NCBI GenBank assembly: GCA_021647365.1
Contig: JAKIUW010000008.1
Coordinates: forward strand, 35,917 to 99,916
Direction: 5' to 3'
Origin: Cocleimonas sp.
GTDB taxonomy: Bacteria; Pseudomonadota; Gammaproteobacteria; Thiotrichales; Thiotrichaceae
Length of the DNA: 64,000 nucleotides
In this document: one piece after another, positions 33,140 to 42,052 of the stretch
Numbering within the stretch: the stretch's first letter is position 1
How the letters are laid out: each line of letters starts with the position of its first letter
The notes under the pieces: generated by a model
Database searches by the model: none
What the model was told of the DNA's origin: nothing
The model's input: only the letters and a program-made list of their open reading frames with translations
Position numbers and translations under genes: made by a program

Positions 33140-34040
33140 AGTAAATGTTTACCATTTCATGGTTGGTGTGGAGAACAGTTAAGACTTTACAATATTGATA
33201 AGCCAAAAGAGAAAGGAGTAAAACAATACACCGATAAGCTTGTAGAAACTGTTATTAATTCAACTGAAACAGGCCATATTGCCCAAAGGGCAATATGGCG
33301 CTATCATGATTGATGAAGGTCACGACTTTCAATCAAACTTATCTCAAGCATGATTAACCCAGAGACTGATTCATTATTGTTACTCTATGACGATGCACAG
33401 TCACTCTACAATAAGAACAAGCTGTCTAGCGTTGTATTTTCAAGCAAGAGGTAGAACAACTATTCTACGTGTTAATTACCGCAATACCGATAAAATCATC
33501 AACATCGCCTACCGTTTTGCTGAAAAATATTTTAAAACCAAAGAAAGCGATGAAGATCATATTCCTTTAATCAGACCAAAAACAGGAGATCGAAAAGGAA
33601 AAGCGCCCTCTATAGGTTTATATGAAAATTTTAAAGAAGATAATTAAACGCATTATTTTTTGTGTTTAATTATCTTCATAAAAGCCAAGGTTATGCTTGG
33701 TCGGATATGTGTATCACCTACCCGAAAAAATATTTAGGTGAAAAGATTCAACTTGCCTTATCAATGAAGGTATTCCCAGACAGTGGCCAAAGAACCCGCA
33801 ACATAAAAAGCAATATGATTCGTCTGCATACTCTGTAACAATGCATAGTAGCAAAGGCTTAGAATTCCCCATTGTGCTGTTTCATGTGCGGGTATTCCGT
33901 CATACAAAAATGCTAAACAAGCGGATGAAGCAAAGCTTTTATATGTGGCTATGACACGTTCTACTGACAAGTTATTAATTACTAATTATAAAGAAAGTGA
34001 GTTGTTTAATGAGCTTTCTGCAATAGAAAAAACGGACTAG
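33140..34040 (+). pseudogene. UvrD-like superfamily I helicase, multiply frameshifted remnant
   Basis: Fragments appear in order in different frames. GAIMIDEGHDFQ is the Walker B region. LLLYDDAQSLYNK and TTILRVNYRNTDKIINIAYR (motif IV-like) follow. Then come MHSSKGLEFPIVLFH (motif V region), KLLYVAMTRSTDKLLITNYK (motif VI) and a C-terminal stop. At least four frame breaks separate them. A 14-bp inverted repeat (33636-33649 and 33664-33677) sits at one break. Probably cargo of a decayed island in tRNA-Ser; related helicases occur in defence loci, but nothing here is functional. Confidence 0.8.
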
Positions 34041-34121
34041 AAATAGTTTAACCATTGCGACAAGACAAACAAATTACTGTGATGGTGAATATACATGCTA
34101 TTTATTTTTAACTCGAAATAA

Positions 34122-34208
34122 TGGTGCCCAGGGCCGGAATCGAACCGGCACGGTGTTGCCACCGAGGGATTTTAAGTCCCTTGCGTCTACCAATTTCGCC
34201 ACCTGGGC
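34122..34208 (-). tRNA. tRNA-Leu (TAA)
   Basis: An 87-nt class II tRNA read on the minus strand, with acceptor GCCCAGG/CCTGGGC, anticodon TAA in ACTTAAAAT, variable arm GGTGGCAACACC and encoded CCA. It is downstream of tRNA-Cys on the same strand. Confidence 0.96.
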
Positions 34209-34303
34209 ATATTACTTAGATGGTCTTTTTAAATATCATTTACAAACAATTCAAAAAAAGGTAGACAATTTTAAACTGTGCAGTTGTCTGCGGTTGTAAA
34301 TAA

Positions 34304-34377
34304 TGGAGGCTGAGCCCGGAATCGAACCGGGCTAGGCGGTTTTGCAAACCGCTGCATAACCTCTTTGCTACTCAGCC
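34304..34377 (-). tRNA. tRNA-Cys (GCA), canonical copy
   Basis: A 74-nt tRNA with acceptor GGCTGAG/CTCAGCC, D loop AGAGGTTA, anticodon loop TTGCAAA and CCA encoded. The order Cys-Leu(TAA) matches the last two genes of the E. coli glyW-cysT-leuZ operon; the Gly partner is missing here. Confidence 0.96.
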
Positions 34378-34390
34378 CCACAAGGCGCGG

Positions 34391-34400
34391 AATAATAGCA
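34391..34400 (-). promoter_or_regulatory. Possible extended -10 promoter for tRNA-Cys/tRNA-Leu
   Basis: Read on the minus strand, TGCTATTAT followed by TCCGCGCC is an extended -10 element with a GC-rich discriminator just upstream of tRNA-Cys. No good -35 box is seen. Confidence 0.4.
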
Positions 34401-34469
34401 TCAAAGTTAAATATTAGGAAAGGATTTTACACGATTTATTTTGTACTAATAAAAAGCCCCTTCAAAGCA

Positions 34470-35044
34470 TCTGTTTCGCTTTAAGAATCCTTTGTATTCT
34501 TTAGATGCCAGTGCTATTAATTTATCAATAAAGCTCTTTCCTTGGGCTTTACACCAACCCTCTGCCGCGAATGTAAAGTTAAGTGTTGGTCTCAATCATG
34601 GCAACATGCTTCCTGAGTTTGTAGCGTTAAGTGATGGCAATGAAAACGATAGAATCCAAGGACGGAAGTTTGATTTTCCCGCTGGTAGCATTGCAGCTTT
34701 TGATAAAACCTATCAGTTTTTAACTGAACAATTTTAAACTCTGTGCAGCTACAATAACCTCGATCTATAAAGATCGTTGGCAAGTAGAATTGTTCTTTAA
34801 AGCGATCAAACAAAACCTCAAGATTCACGCCTTTGTGGGTGTTTCTCGCAATGCTGTTATGACACAGATATGGATTGCCATGATCACCTGTTTGTTATTA
34901 GCCTATGCTCGTCATAGTGCTCAAACAGGCTGGACTGTACAAAGGATATTAAGGGTAATTCAGCTCAATTTATTTGAGAGAAAGAGCCTGCGAGAAATTT
35001 TAATTCCTGATCCTCCTAGGCATAAAAAGGAGGTGCCTAGATGA
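34470..35044 (+). mobile_element. Decayed IS4-type transposase remnant
   Basis: Two open fragments remain. The first (from about 34492) reads YSLDASAINLSIKLFPWALH with the catalytic DDE-region pattern, then LNHGNMLPEFVALSDGNEND. The second (about 34740-35044) reads SIYKDRWQVELFFKAIKQNL, the YREK-like region of IS4 transposases, and ends at a stop. The N-terminus is missing, a segment between the fragments is deleted and frames differ. No clear terminal inverted repeats were found. Confidence 0.85.
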
Positions 35045-35106
35045 GGTTTTCCTTTTGATGGGAAACTGTGGGACAGCAGTGGGGGGCTTTATATTATTCT
35101 TTTTTT

Positions 35107-35132
35107 CGTGTCTTTCAGTGTCTTACATGGCA
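35107..35132. repeat. Degraded copy of the CCGTGTCTTTCCGTG-type repeat
   Basis: CGTGTCTTTCAGTGTCTTAC followed by ATGGCA is an imperfect copy of the element at 52176-52255 and 54676-54694. It lies 30 bases upstream of the deaminase gene. Confidence 0.6.
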
Positions 35133-35165
35133 AAATAAATCTTTTATCTTTTTAGTCAAATTCCT

Positions 35166-36170
35166 ATGAAAAAATTTATCCAAGGCTTACCCAAAGCCGA
35201 GCTACACCTACACATCGAAGGCACTTTTGAGCCTGAACTCATGTTTAAACTAGCAGAGCGCAATGACATTACTTTGCCTTACGAGTCGGTTGAAGCTTTA
35301 CATAAAGCTTATGATTTTAGTCAGTTACAGGATTTTTTAGATATTTATTATCAAGGTATGAGTGTACTGCGTACCGAAGAAGATTTTTATGACCTGACTT
35401 GGGCGTATCTTGAAAAGGTGAGCAAAGAATCGGTACGCCATGTTGAGATTTTTTATGATCCGCAGGGACATGTTGATCGTGGTGTTTCGTTTGAAACCGC
35501 TTTGAATGGTATTCACTCTGCCTTGGTTCAAGGGCAAAAAGAATTTGATATATCCTTTGGGATTATCATGTGTTTTCTTCGTCACTTGGATGAGGATGCA
35601 GCATTTGAAACTTTAGAATCTGCACTAGCGCATAAAGATAAAATTATCGGCGTAGGTTTGGATTCATCCGAAATGGGTCATCCGCCGTCTAAGTTTGAGC
35701 GTGTATTTGCTAAGGCGCGTGATGAAGGTTTTCATATTGTGGCTCATGCCGGTGAAGAAGGGCCTCCTGAGTATATTATTGAAGCGTTGGACTTGTTGAA
35801 AGTAGAGCGTATTGATCATGGCAACACTTGTTTAAGAGATTCTGCGTTGGTTGAACGCTTGGTCAAAGAACAAGTCCCACTTACTGTTTGTCCGCTTTCC
35901 AATACCAAACTGTGTGTGGTGGATGATATGAAGAATCATCCCTTGCCAGAGATGTTAAAGCTAGGTTTAAAAGCGATGATTAATTCGGATGACCCCGCGT
36001 ACTTTGGTGGCTATTTGAACGAAAACTACGAGGCTGTTTCTGGTATTTTAAATAATGATAAAGATGCACTTGCGCTACTGGCACGAAATAGCTTCACATC
36101 TGCTTTTTTACCGCAGAGCGAGCAGGATAAGCTTGTTGCAGAAGTTGATCGCTATATGACAAACGTATAA
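35166..36170 (+). CDS. Adenine deaminase (adenosine-deaminase superfamily)
   Basis: The 334-residue zinc hydrolase has metal-ligand histidines H14 and H16 (AELHLHIEGTFEPEL), a third in IVAHAGEEGPPEY, and the catalytic NSDDPAYFGG segment. The sequence DSSEMGHPPSKFERVF and RIDHG follow the adenine-deaminase subgroup (such as Pseudomonas PA0148) rather than true adenosine deaminase. The likely reaction is adenine to hypoxanthine, for purine salvage. It is 12 bases upstream of an Hsp70 gene. Confidence 0.88.
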   Translation: MKKFIQGLPKAELHLHIEGTFEPELMFKLAERNDITLPYESVEALHKAYDFSQLQDFLDIYYQGMSVLRTEEDFYDLTWAYLEKVSKESVRHVEIFYDPQGHVDRGVSFETALNGIHSALVQGQKEFDISFGIIMCFLRHLDEDAAFETLESALAHKDKIIGVGLDSSEMGHPPSKFERVFAKARDEGFHIVAHAGEEGPPEYIIEALDLLKVERIDHGNTCLRDSALVERLVKEQVPLTVCPLSNTKLCVVDDMKNHPLPEMLKLGLKAMINSDDPAYFGGYLNENYEAVSGILNNDKDALALLARNSFTSAFLPQSEQDKLVAEVDRYMTNV

Positions 36171-36182
36171 TAGGACAAAAGT

Positions 36183-37883
36183 ATGACAATACTTGGAATT
36201 GATTTAGGAACAACCAATAGCGCGTGTGCGATTTGGCGTGACGGCAAGGCGGAGCTTATTCCTAATCGCTTAGGCGAGTGGCTAACCCCTTCGGCGGTGT
36301 TTTTGGATGCAGACGATAAGCTTATCGTCGGGCAAACAGCGCGTGAGCGATCGGTGACTGATCCCACTCATACGACTTCTGTTTTTAAACGCTATATGGG
36401 AACAGACCGTAAAATTAAACTGGGTAAGAAAACCTTTACGGCTACAGAACTTTCGGCGATGGTATTAAAAAGTTTAAAGGATGATGCAGAGCAATACCTT
36501 GGCGAAACAATAACCCAAGCGGTGATTAGTGTTCCTGCTTATTTTAATGACACACAACGAAAAGCCACCGTGCTGGCCGGCGAACTAGCAGATTTAAAAG
36601 TAGAGCGCCTAATCAACGAGCCAACGGCTGCAGCCATGACTTATGGTTTGCACGAGAAGCCAGAACACACTCAGTTTATGGTGATTGATTTGGGTGGTGG
36701 CACGTTTGATGTTTCGATAATGGAATATTTTGATGGCGTTTTAGAAGTACATGCCTCATCTGGTGATAACTTTTTAGGTGGGGAAGATTTTTTAGAAATT
36801 ATCGTAAATAAGTATCTCGCAACTTTTAATCTAACTAAGTCACATTTGGATGGCAAGGACTTACAAAAAGTCTACTCCAAACTGGAGCAGTTAAAGCGCT
36901 TATTAAATACACAAGAAACGGTCAACTTAGAACCTTTTATTGAGCAACAAAAAGAAAACTTTAGCCTAACGCGTAATGAGTTTGAGGCACTGGCAAAGCC
37001 TTTATTAACCCGTATTCAAAGCCCGATTGAAACCACGTTACGAGATGCCGAAATCAAGCCGTGGGATTTGGATGAAGTGGTGCTGGTAGGCGGTGCAACG
37101 CGTATGCGCTTTTTTCGCGGAATGATTGCGAAAATGTTTCGTCGTATGCCTTCTGCAAACCTTGACCCTGATCTCGTTATCACTATGGGCGCGGCGATTC
37201 AGGCAGGTTTAAAAGCCAAAGATAAAATGCTGGATGATGTTGTACTTACTGATGTTTGCCCTTACTCACTAGGAACCTCAACGGTAAACGAAAGTGATGC
37301 GACGGGTGATCAAGGTGGTCTATTTAGCGCCATCATTGAGCGAAATACGATTATCCCAGCCAGTCGTACCGAGCGTTATTTTACCGTCAGTGATAATCAA
37401 AAACAGCTTCAGATTGATATTTACCAAGGTGAGAGTCGCCTTGTCAGTAATAATATAAAATTAGGTGAAATCACGGTTAAAATTCCTAAAAATAAAAAGT
37501 ACGAAGAGAGTGTTGATGTGCGTTTTAGTTATGATATGAACGGACTACTGGAAGTGGATATTACGGTTGTATCAACAGGTGAGAAGCATTACAAAATGAT
37601 TGAAAATGCCCCGGGTGAGCTTTCTGAAAAAGACATACAAGCATCTAAAGATAAATTGGCGAAAATGAAATTCCATCCACGTGAACTTGCGGTAAATCAA
37701 AACCTAGTATCACGTGCAGATCGCATTTTTGAAAGTAGGCTTTCTGATGAGCGTGAGGCGATAAAAGATAGCCTTCGCTGGTTTGAAGGGGTGCTTGATT
37801 CGCAAGATGATAGGCAGATAAAAGATGCTCAGCAAGAATTTGCAGTGTTTTTAGATAAATTCGAACAAGACGGTTTTTTCTAG
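36183..37883 (+). CDS. hscC: Hsp70-family chaperone, HscC-like
   Basis: The 566-residue protein has the Hsp70 phosphate-1 motif IDLGTTNSACAIW, connect motif SVPAYFNDTQRKAT, phosphate-2 IDLGGGTFDVSI and adenosine motif VLVGGATRMRFFRGM. It is shorter than DnaK, with an abbreviated lid, as in HscC. The following gene encodes a J-like membrane protein, as HscC is paired with special J proteins in E. coli. Clients are unknown. Confidence 0.92.
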   Translation: MTILGIDLGTTNSACAIWRDGKAELIPNRLGEWLTPSAVFLDADDKLIVGQTARERSVTDPTHTTSVFKRYMGTDRKIKLGKKTFTATELSAMVLKSLKDDAEQYLGETITQAVISVPAYFNDTQRKATVLAGELADLKVERLINEPTAAAMTYGLHEKPEHTQFMVIDLGGGTFDVSIMEYFDGVLEVHASSGDNFLGGEDFLEIIVNKYLATFNLTKSHLDGKDLQKVYSKLEQLKRLLNTQETVNLEPFIEQQKENFSLTRNEFEALAKPLLTRIQSPIETTLRDAEIKPWDLDEVVLVGGATRMRFFRGMIAKMFRRMPSANLDPDLVITMGAAIQAGLKAKDKMLDDVVLTDVCPYSLGTSTVNESDATGDQGGLFSAIIERNTIIPASRTERYFTVSDNQKQLQIDIYQGESRLVSNNIKLGEITVKIPKNKKYEESVDVRFSYDMNGLLEVDITVVSTGEKHYKMIENAPGELSEKDIQASKDKLAKMKFHPRELAVNQNLVSRADRIFESRLSDEREAIKDSLRWFEGVLDSQDDRQIKDAQQEFAVFLDKFEQDGFF

Positions 37884-37895
37884 AGGACGCTTTGC

Positions 37896-39206
37896 ATGAA
37901 TTGTTGGATAACACTCGGCATAGAGGAATATAGTGATAAAAAAGCCATCAAAATGGCCTATGCAAAGCTACTCAAAATCACCAAGCCCGATGATGATCCA
38001 CAGGGTTTTAAAGAGTTGCATGCCGCGTACAAAGAAGCGCTAGAGCTTGTTTCTGAATATAAAGAAAGCTCAGCACCGCAATGGTTTACACCGTCAGAGA
38101 AAAATAAAGAACCGATTAGTTTTGATGACAGCTCTTTTCTAGATGTTGTTTCACAAGATGTCGCTTTACAAGATAATCTCTCACAAGATAAAAATCAAGA
38201 AGGTGATAGTTTTGGTAACGAAAGTAATGGGGGTAATGAACCTGAACAGCCATATAGCACTCCCTCAAGTGCAGAAACAAATACTGATCAAATAAGTGTT
38301 GATTCCAATCAAGTCTTAGAAGAGCTTGAAGCCGTTTATGGCACATCCAAGCCAGAAAAAATAGATGCTCAATTTGAAAATGAAGACGAACAAGATTACC
38401 CAGAAGTAGAACATTTTCACGGTGCAGAAGCGCAAGAAAAGCTTGAAAAAGATTGGGAATACCTCGAAGCACAAACCAAGCTTATTATTAATACAAAAGC
38501 GACTAAAAGTACTATTAGTGACTGGCAGTTTTTAGAAGAAATTCCATCCATGGTTGATTTAGAGTTTCGCTCCCAAGCCAGTGATTTAGTGTTTGAAATT
38601 GTGAGTGAAATTAATGAAATTTCACTGCAAGAAAAAGTGTTGTTAGTAAAATCTCCCATTCTCAATTATTTAAACAACTTGTTTCACTGGGAAAGTAAAT
38701 GGAAGCATTATGAAGAATTGTATGGTGAGCAGGTTGATGCGGTCTTTCCTTATCTAACTGAGACTAATCCACAAAATACGGAAGCCAGTAGCCAAAGTAA
38801 AGATCTGCATTACTACCGCCGTGGTGCGGCTTATTTGATAGATATGGGGCTGGTATTCGCCTTTTCTAAGGCATTACACTTTAGCCTTCCTTTTTTACTT
38901 GGCAATAACTTCATGGGGGTGTTGTTAACAGTAGCTACTATCTATGGTCTAATAATTATCCCATTGTTAGAAGTAGCACCAAATATTCAGGCTTCTATCG
39001 GCAAAAATACACTAGGATTAAAAGTTGTCAATGAAGCAGGGTTGCGTATAACATGGTATCAGTCATTTTGGCGCGCAATCGCCACGGGATTTTGTGTGGG
39101 AGCTTTTAAAATAGTAGTGTGGATAAATTTCTTTTTAATTTATAAAAAAGGCATACTTTTGCAAGACCTTATGAGTAAGTCTTATGTTGTGAAGGTTCGT
39201 AAGTGA
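37896..39206 (+). CDS. J-like domain protein fused to an RDD membrane domain
   Basis: This 436-residue protein starts with a short J-like domain (CWITLGIEEYSDKKAIKMAY). The canonical HPD is replaced by KPD (KITKPDDDP), as in the HscC-associated DjlB/DjlC group. Residues about 55-180 are acidic and low complexity. The C-terminus is an RDD domain (YYRRGAAYLIDMGLVF; GKNTLGLKVVNEAG) with three membrane helices. It starts 12 bases after hscC with GAGGA, so it forms an operon and probably anchors HscC to the membrane. Confidence 0.85.
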   Translation: MNCWITLGIEEYSDKKAIKMAYAKLLKITKPDDDPQGFKELHAAYKEALELVSEYKESSAPQWFTPSEKNKEPISFDDSSFLDVVSQDVALQDNLSQDKNQEGDSFGNESNGGNEPEQPYSTPSSAETNTDQISVDSNQVLEELEAVYGTSKPEKIDAQFENEDEQDYPEVEHFHGAEAQEKLEKDWEYLEAQTKLIINTKATKSTISDWQFLEEIPSMVDLEFRSQASDLVFEIVSEINEISLQEKVLLVKSPILNYLNNLFHWESKWKHYEELYGEQVDAVFPYLTETNPQNTEASSQSKDLHYYRRGAAYLIDMGLVFAFSKALHFSLPFLLGNNFMGVLLTVATIYGLIIIPLLEVAPNIQASIGKNTLGLKVVNEAGLRITWYQSFWRAIATGFCVGAFKIVVWINFFLIYKKGILLQDLMSKSYVVKVRK

Positions 39207-39250
39207 TTGAGAGGGGTAGATAACTGAGAAGTATAACCAGTTTTTAGTTT

Positions 39251-39289
39251 CACCCTTCACCCCAACCCTCTCCCTGCTAGGGAGAGGGT
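39251..39289. repeat. CCCTCTCCC-type palindromic repeat
   Basis: CACCCTTCACCCCAACC is followed by an 11-bp perfect stem ACCCTCTCCCT/AGGGAGAGGGT with loop GCT. A partial relative is at 53771. It lies between convergent genes, so it may serve as a terminator. Confidence 0.75.
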
Positions 39290-39303
39290 ATTACCCCCGC
39301 AAA

Positions 39304-40431
39304 CTACTGCATAAACAAAGTCAAAGACAAGGTCATCTTTTTACGGCCTTGTCTTAATATACTCAGCGTAATGGTGTCATTGAGTTTATGTTTTTCGATG
39401 ATATTTAAAAAATCATTCATGTTTTCAACTTTTTCTTTATCGATAGCTTGAATCACGTCACCAAGAACCAAATCCCCATTGACTAATTTTGATGCGATTA
39501 AACCCGCTTTATCGGCGGGGGTGCCAGAGCCGACATGCAAAACTAGCACTCCTTTTATACCCAACTCTTTGACGATGAGTTTATTGGCAGTGTCATTGGC
39601 GTTAATGCCTACGATAGGTTGTTTGAAGTGGCCATTGCTAATGAGATTAGGAACAACGCGATTAATATTATTCACAGGTATTGCAAAACCAATGCCAGCG
39701 GATGCGCCTGATGGACTATAAATTGCGACGTTCATGCCGATGAGTCTTCCTGCGCTATCCAGCAATGGGCCGCCTGAATTACCAGGGTTGATTGCCGCAT
39801 CGGTTTGAATCAGGTCATCCATATCTATATCACTATTGGTAATGGTACGCCCTAACGCTGAGATAATGCCTGTAGTGAGTGTGTGATCAAGTCCAAAAGG
39901 ATTTCCAATAGCATAAACGCGTTGTCCAACTTGAAGGTTGTTGCTAGTGCCAGGTTGAATTGGGTTTGGTAAGTTTTTGACTTTGTCTAGTTTCAGCACT
40001 GCAATGTCGTGACGTATACTTTTCCCGATGACTTTGGCAGTGTAAGTTTTTTGATTATTAAGACGAACACGCGCGCTCGTATTGTTCTGAATTACATGAT
40101 AATTGGTGATGATATGTCCCTGTTTATCCCAAATAAAGCCCGTACCTGTACCACTAGGAATCTCACGAATATCGCGTGTGTAAGGATTGATGATGCGCTT
40201 CACTGTTGAGATGTATACCACGGAAGGATTATTATGCTTGAAGAGAGCAATGGTGCCTTTTTCTTCGGGAGTTAAACCAGCGCGTAGATTGATATCATCG
40301 TTTGCCTTAGCGGCGGCAGTTTGAATAGAGTCTGATAAATGGAAAGGCGTAAAGATCAACACCATCGTGATGATAAAGAGAATCCCCAAAAAGACTTTGA
40401 GTGACTTGTTTGATAAATATTTCTGAGACAT
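39304..40431 (-). CDS. DegS/AlgW-like membrane-anchored serine protease
   Basis: The 375-residue HtrA-family protease has one N-terminal membrane anchor (about 11-30). The trypsin-like triad is H112 (NYHVIQ), D142 (HDIAVLKL) and S219 (NPGNSGGPL). A single PDZ domain (about 285-370) follows. One PDZ plus an anchor is the DegS layout, which senses misfolded outer-membrane proteins and cuts the anti-sigma-E factor. No rseA or rpoE is nearby. Confidence 0.9.
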   Translation of the reverse strand: MSQKYLSNKSLKVFLGILFIITMVLIFTPFHLSDSIQTAAAKANDDINLRAGLTPEEKGTIALFKHNNPSVVYISTVKRIINPYTRDIREIPSGTGTGFIWDKQGHIITNYHVIQNNTSARVRLNNQKTYTAKVIGKSIRHDIAVLKLDKVKNLPNPIQPGTSNNLQVGQRVYAIGNPFGLDHTLTTGIISALGRTITNSDIDMDDLIQTDAAINPGNSGGPLLDSAGRLIGMNVAIYSPSGASAGIGFAIPVNNINRVVPNLISNGHFKQPIVGINANDTANKLIVKELGIKGVLVLHVGSGTPADKAGLIASKLVNGDLVLGDVIQAIDKEKVENMNDFLNIIEKHKLNDTITLSILRQGRKKMTLSLTLFMQ

Positions 40432-40517
40432 ATTTTACCTAATTTGTTTAACTGAGTTGTGAGAGGCTATCCTTATAAAATAGTTGCAATAAAGTACATT
40501 TCAAGTATAAAACCACC

Positions 40518-41066
40518 ATGAAATTTATTCCCAGCAAAATCCCCGACGTTACCCTCATTGAGCCTGCTGTCTTTGGCGACCATCGTGGTTTTTTTATGGA
40601 AACATGGCAGCGCAAAACCTTTGCTGAAAATGGCATTGATTTTGACTTTGTACAAGACAATCATAGCAAATCTTCGCACGGTATTTTACGTGGTCTACAT
40701 TATCAGATTGAGCAAACCCAAGGCAAGCTAGTGCGTGTGGTTGAAGGCGCTGTGTTTGATGTGGCGGTTGATATGCGCGAAAGCTCGCCAACTTTTGGGC
40801 AATGGGTGGGCTATGAGCTATCTGCGGAAAATAAAAACATGTTGTGGGTTCCACCAGGCTTTGCTCATGGTTTTTATGTGATGAGTGAGTCGGCTGAGTT
40901 TGTTTATAAATGCACCGACTATTACGCACCAGAACATGAACGTAGCGTGGTTTGGAATGATGCAGATTTAGCCATTGATTGGAATCTGGTTGACGGTAAA
41001 GAACCTATCTTGTCAGGCAAAGATGCTGAAGCGCCTAGCTTTGTTGATGCCGAAAAATTTGCGTGA
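40518..41066 (+). CDS. rfbC: dTDP-4-dehydrorhamnose 3,5-epimerase
   Basis: The 182-residue RmlC cupin has catalytic motif residues in HGILRGLHYQ and VDMRESSPTFGQW, and VPPGFAHGFYVMSE. It is the third step of dTDP-L-rhamnose synthesis. It is 15 bases upstream of rfbD. Confidence 0.96.
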   Translation: MKFIPSKIPDVTLIEPAVFGDHRGFFMETWQRKTFAENGIDFDFVQDNHSKSSHGILRGLHYQIEQTQGKLVRVVEGAVFDVAVDMRESSPTFGQWVGYELSAENKNMLWVPPGFAHGFYVMSESAEFVYKCTDYYAPEHERSVVWNDADLAIDWNLVDGKEPILSGKDAEAPSFVDAEKFA

Positions 41067-41081
41067 TATCTCAAGGTTAAT

Positions 41082-41954
41082 ATGAAAAAAGTACTTATTA
41101 CAGGCGCAGACGGACAGCTAGGCTACGAGCTACAACGCACCGTGCTAGCAGGCTACGAATGTATCGCCACCGATAAAAATGCGTTAGATATTACCAATGC
41201 CGATGCGATTACAGCATTTGTCGCGAAAATAAAACCTGATGTCATCATCAACTCTGCCGCCTATACCGCGGTTGATAAAGCCGAAGAAGAAGTTGAGCTT
41301 GCAACTGCAATCAACACCACTGGCGCGGGGAATCTTGCCCAAGTGTGTAAAGACAGCGATATACAATTTATGCAGATTTCGACTGATTTTGTGTTTGATG
41401 GCAAAGGCCACACGCCATATCCCGTCGATGCACCCGCACAACCTGATGGCATGTACGGCAAAACCAAGCAAGACGGTGATGATCAGGTTTTAAAAATACT
41501 GGGCGATAATGCGTTTATCATTCGTACCTCGTGGCTGTATTCGGCACACGGCAATAACTTTGTAAAAACCATGTTACGTTTTATGGCTGAGCGCGAAGAG
41601 CTGGGCATCATAGCGGATCAAATCGGCACACCAACATGGGCAAACTCACTCGCACAAGCGGTTTGGCAAGCGATTGAAAAGGACATTACAGGTATTCACC
41701 ATTGGAGTGATGCAGGCGTGGCAAGTTGGTATGACTTTGCATACGCGATTATGGAAGAGGGCGTAGCGCTTGGACTTTTGGATAAACCCATTACGATCAA
41801 CGCGATTACCACAGCAGACTACCCAACACCCGCCAGCCGACCTTGTTATAGCGTGATGGACAAAACGACAACATGGCAAGCGTTGGAAATGAAAAGCGAG
41901 CATTGGCGCGTGGCGTTACGACGAATGATGAGAGAACTGAAAGAACAAATGTAG
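41082..41954 (+). CDS. rfbD: dTDP-4-dehydrorhamnose reductase
   Basis: The 290-residue NAD(P)H-dependent short-chain-type reductase has Rossmann motif GADGQLGYEL and catalytic YGKTK (about 125-129). It makes dTDP-L-rhamnose from the RfbC product. Its TAG stop directly abuts an inverted repeat pair. Confidence 0.96.
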   Translation: MKKVLITGADGQLGYELQRTVLAGYECIATDKNALDITNADAITAFVAKIKPDVIINSAAYTAVDKAEEEVELATAINTTGAGNLAQVCKDSDIQFMQISTDFVFDGKGHTPYPVDAPAQPDGMYGKTKQDGDDQVLKILGDNAFIIRTSWLYSAHGNNFVKTMLRFMAEREELGIIADQIGTPTWANSLAQAVWQAIEKDITGIHHWSDAGVASWYDFAYAIMEEGVALGLLDKPITINAITTADYPTPASRPCYSVMDKTTTWQALEMKSEHWRVALRRMMRELKEQM

Positions 41955-41955
41955 A

Positions 41956-42027
41956 CCACACCCCCCCACTTTTACATGATGTTTACTATAAATAACAAAC
42001 ATCGTGTAAAAGTGGGGGGGTGTGCTT
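41956..42027. repeat. Interspersed repeat, inverted pair (GTG variant)
   Basis: The arms CCACA-C7-ACTTTTACATGATG and CATCGTGTAAAAGT-G7-TGTGCTT are split by an 18-base AT-rich spacer starting TTT and ending AAA. It sits between rfbD and rfbB within the rhamnose cluster, where it could affect downstream expression. Confidence 0.95.
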
Positions 42028-42052
42028 GTAGAATAATTAAACGAGCATAGAA

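Noticed and set aside
38116..38472. 118-codon minus frame under the J-like/RDD gene
   Set aside because: A shadow of the low-complexity acidic linker of the plus-strand gene; Leu/His-rich with no family likeness.
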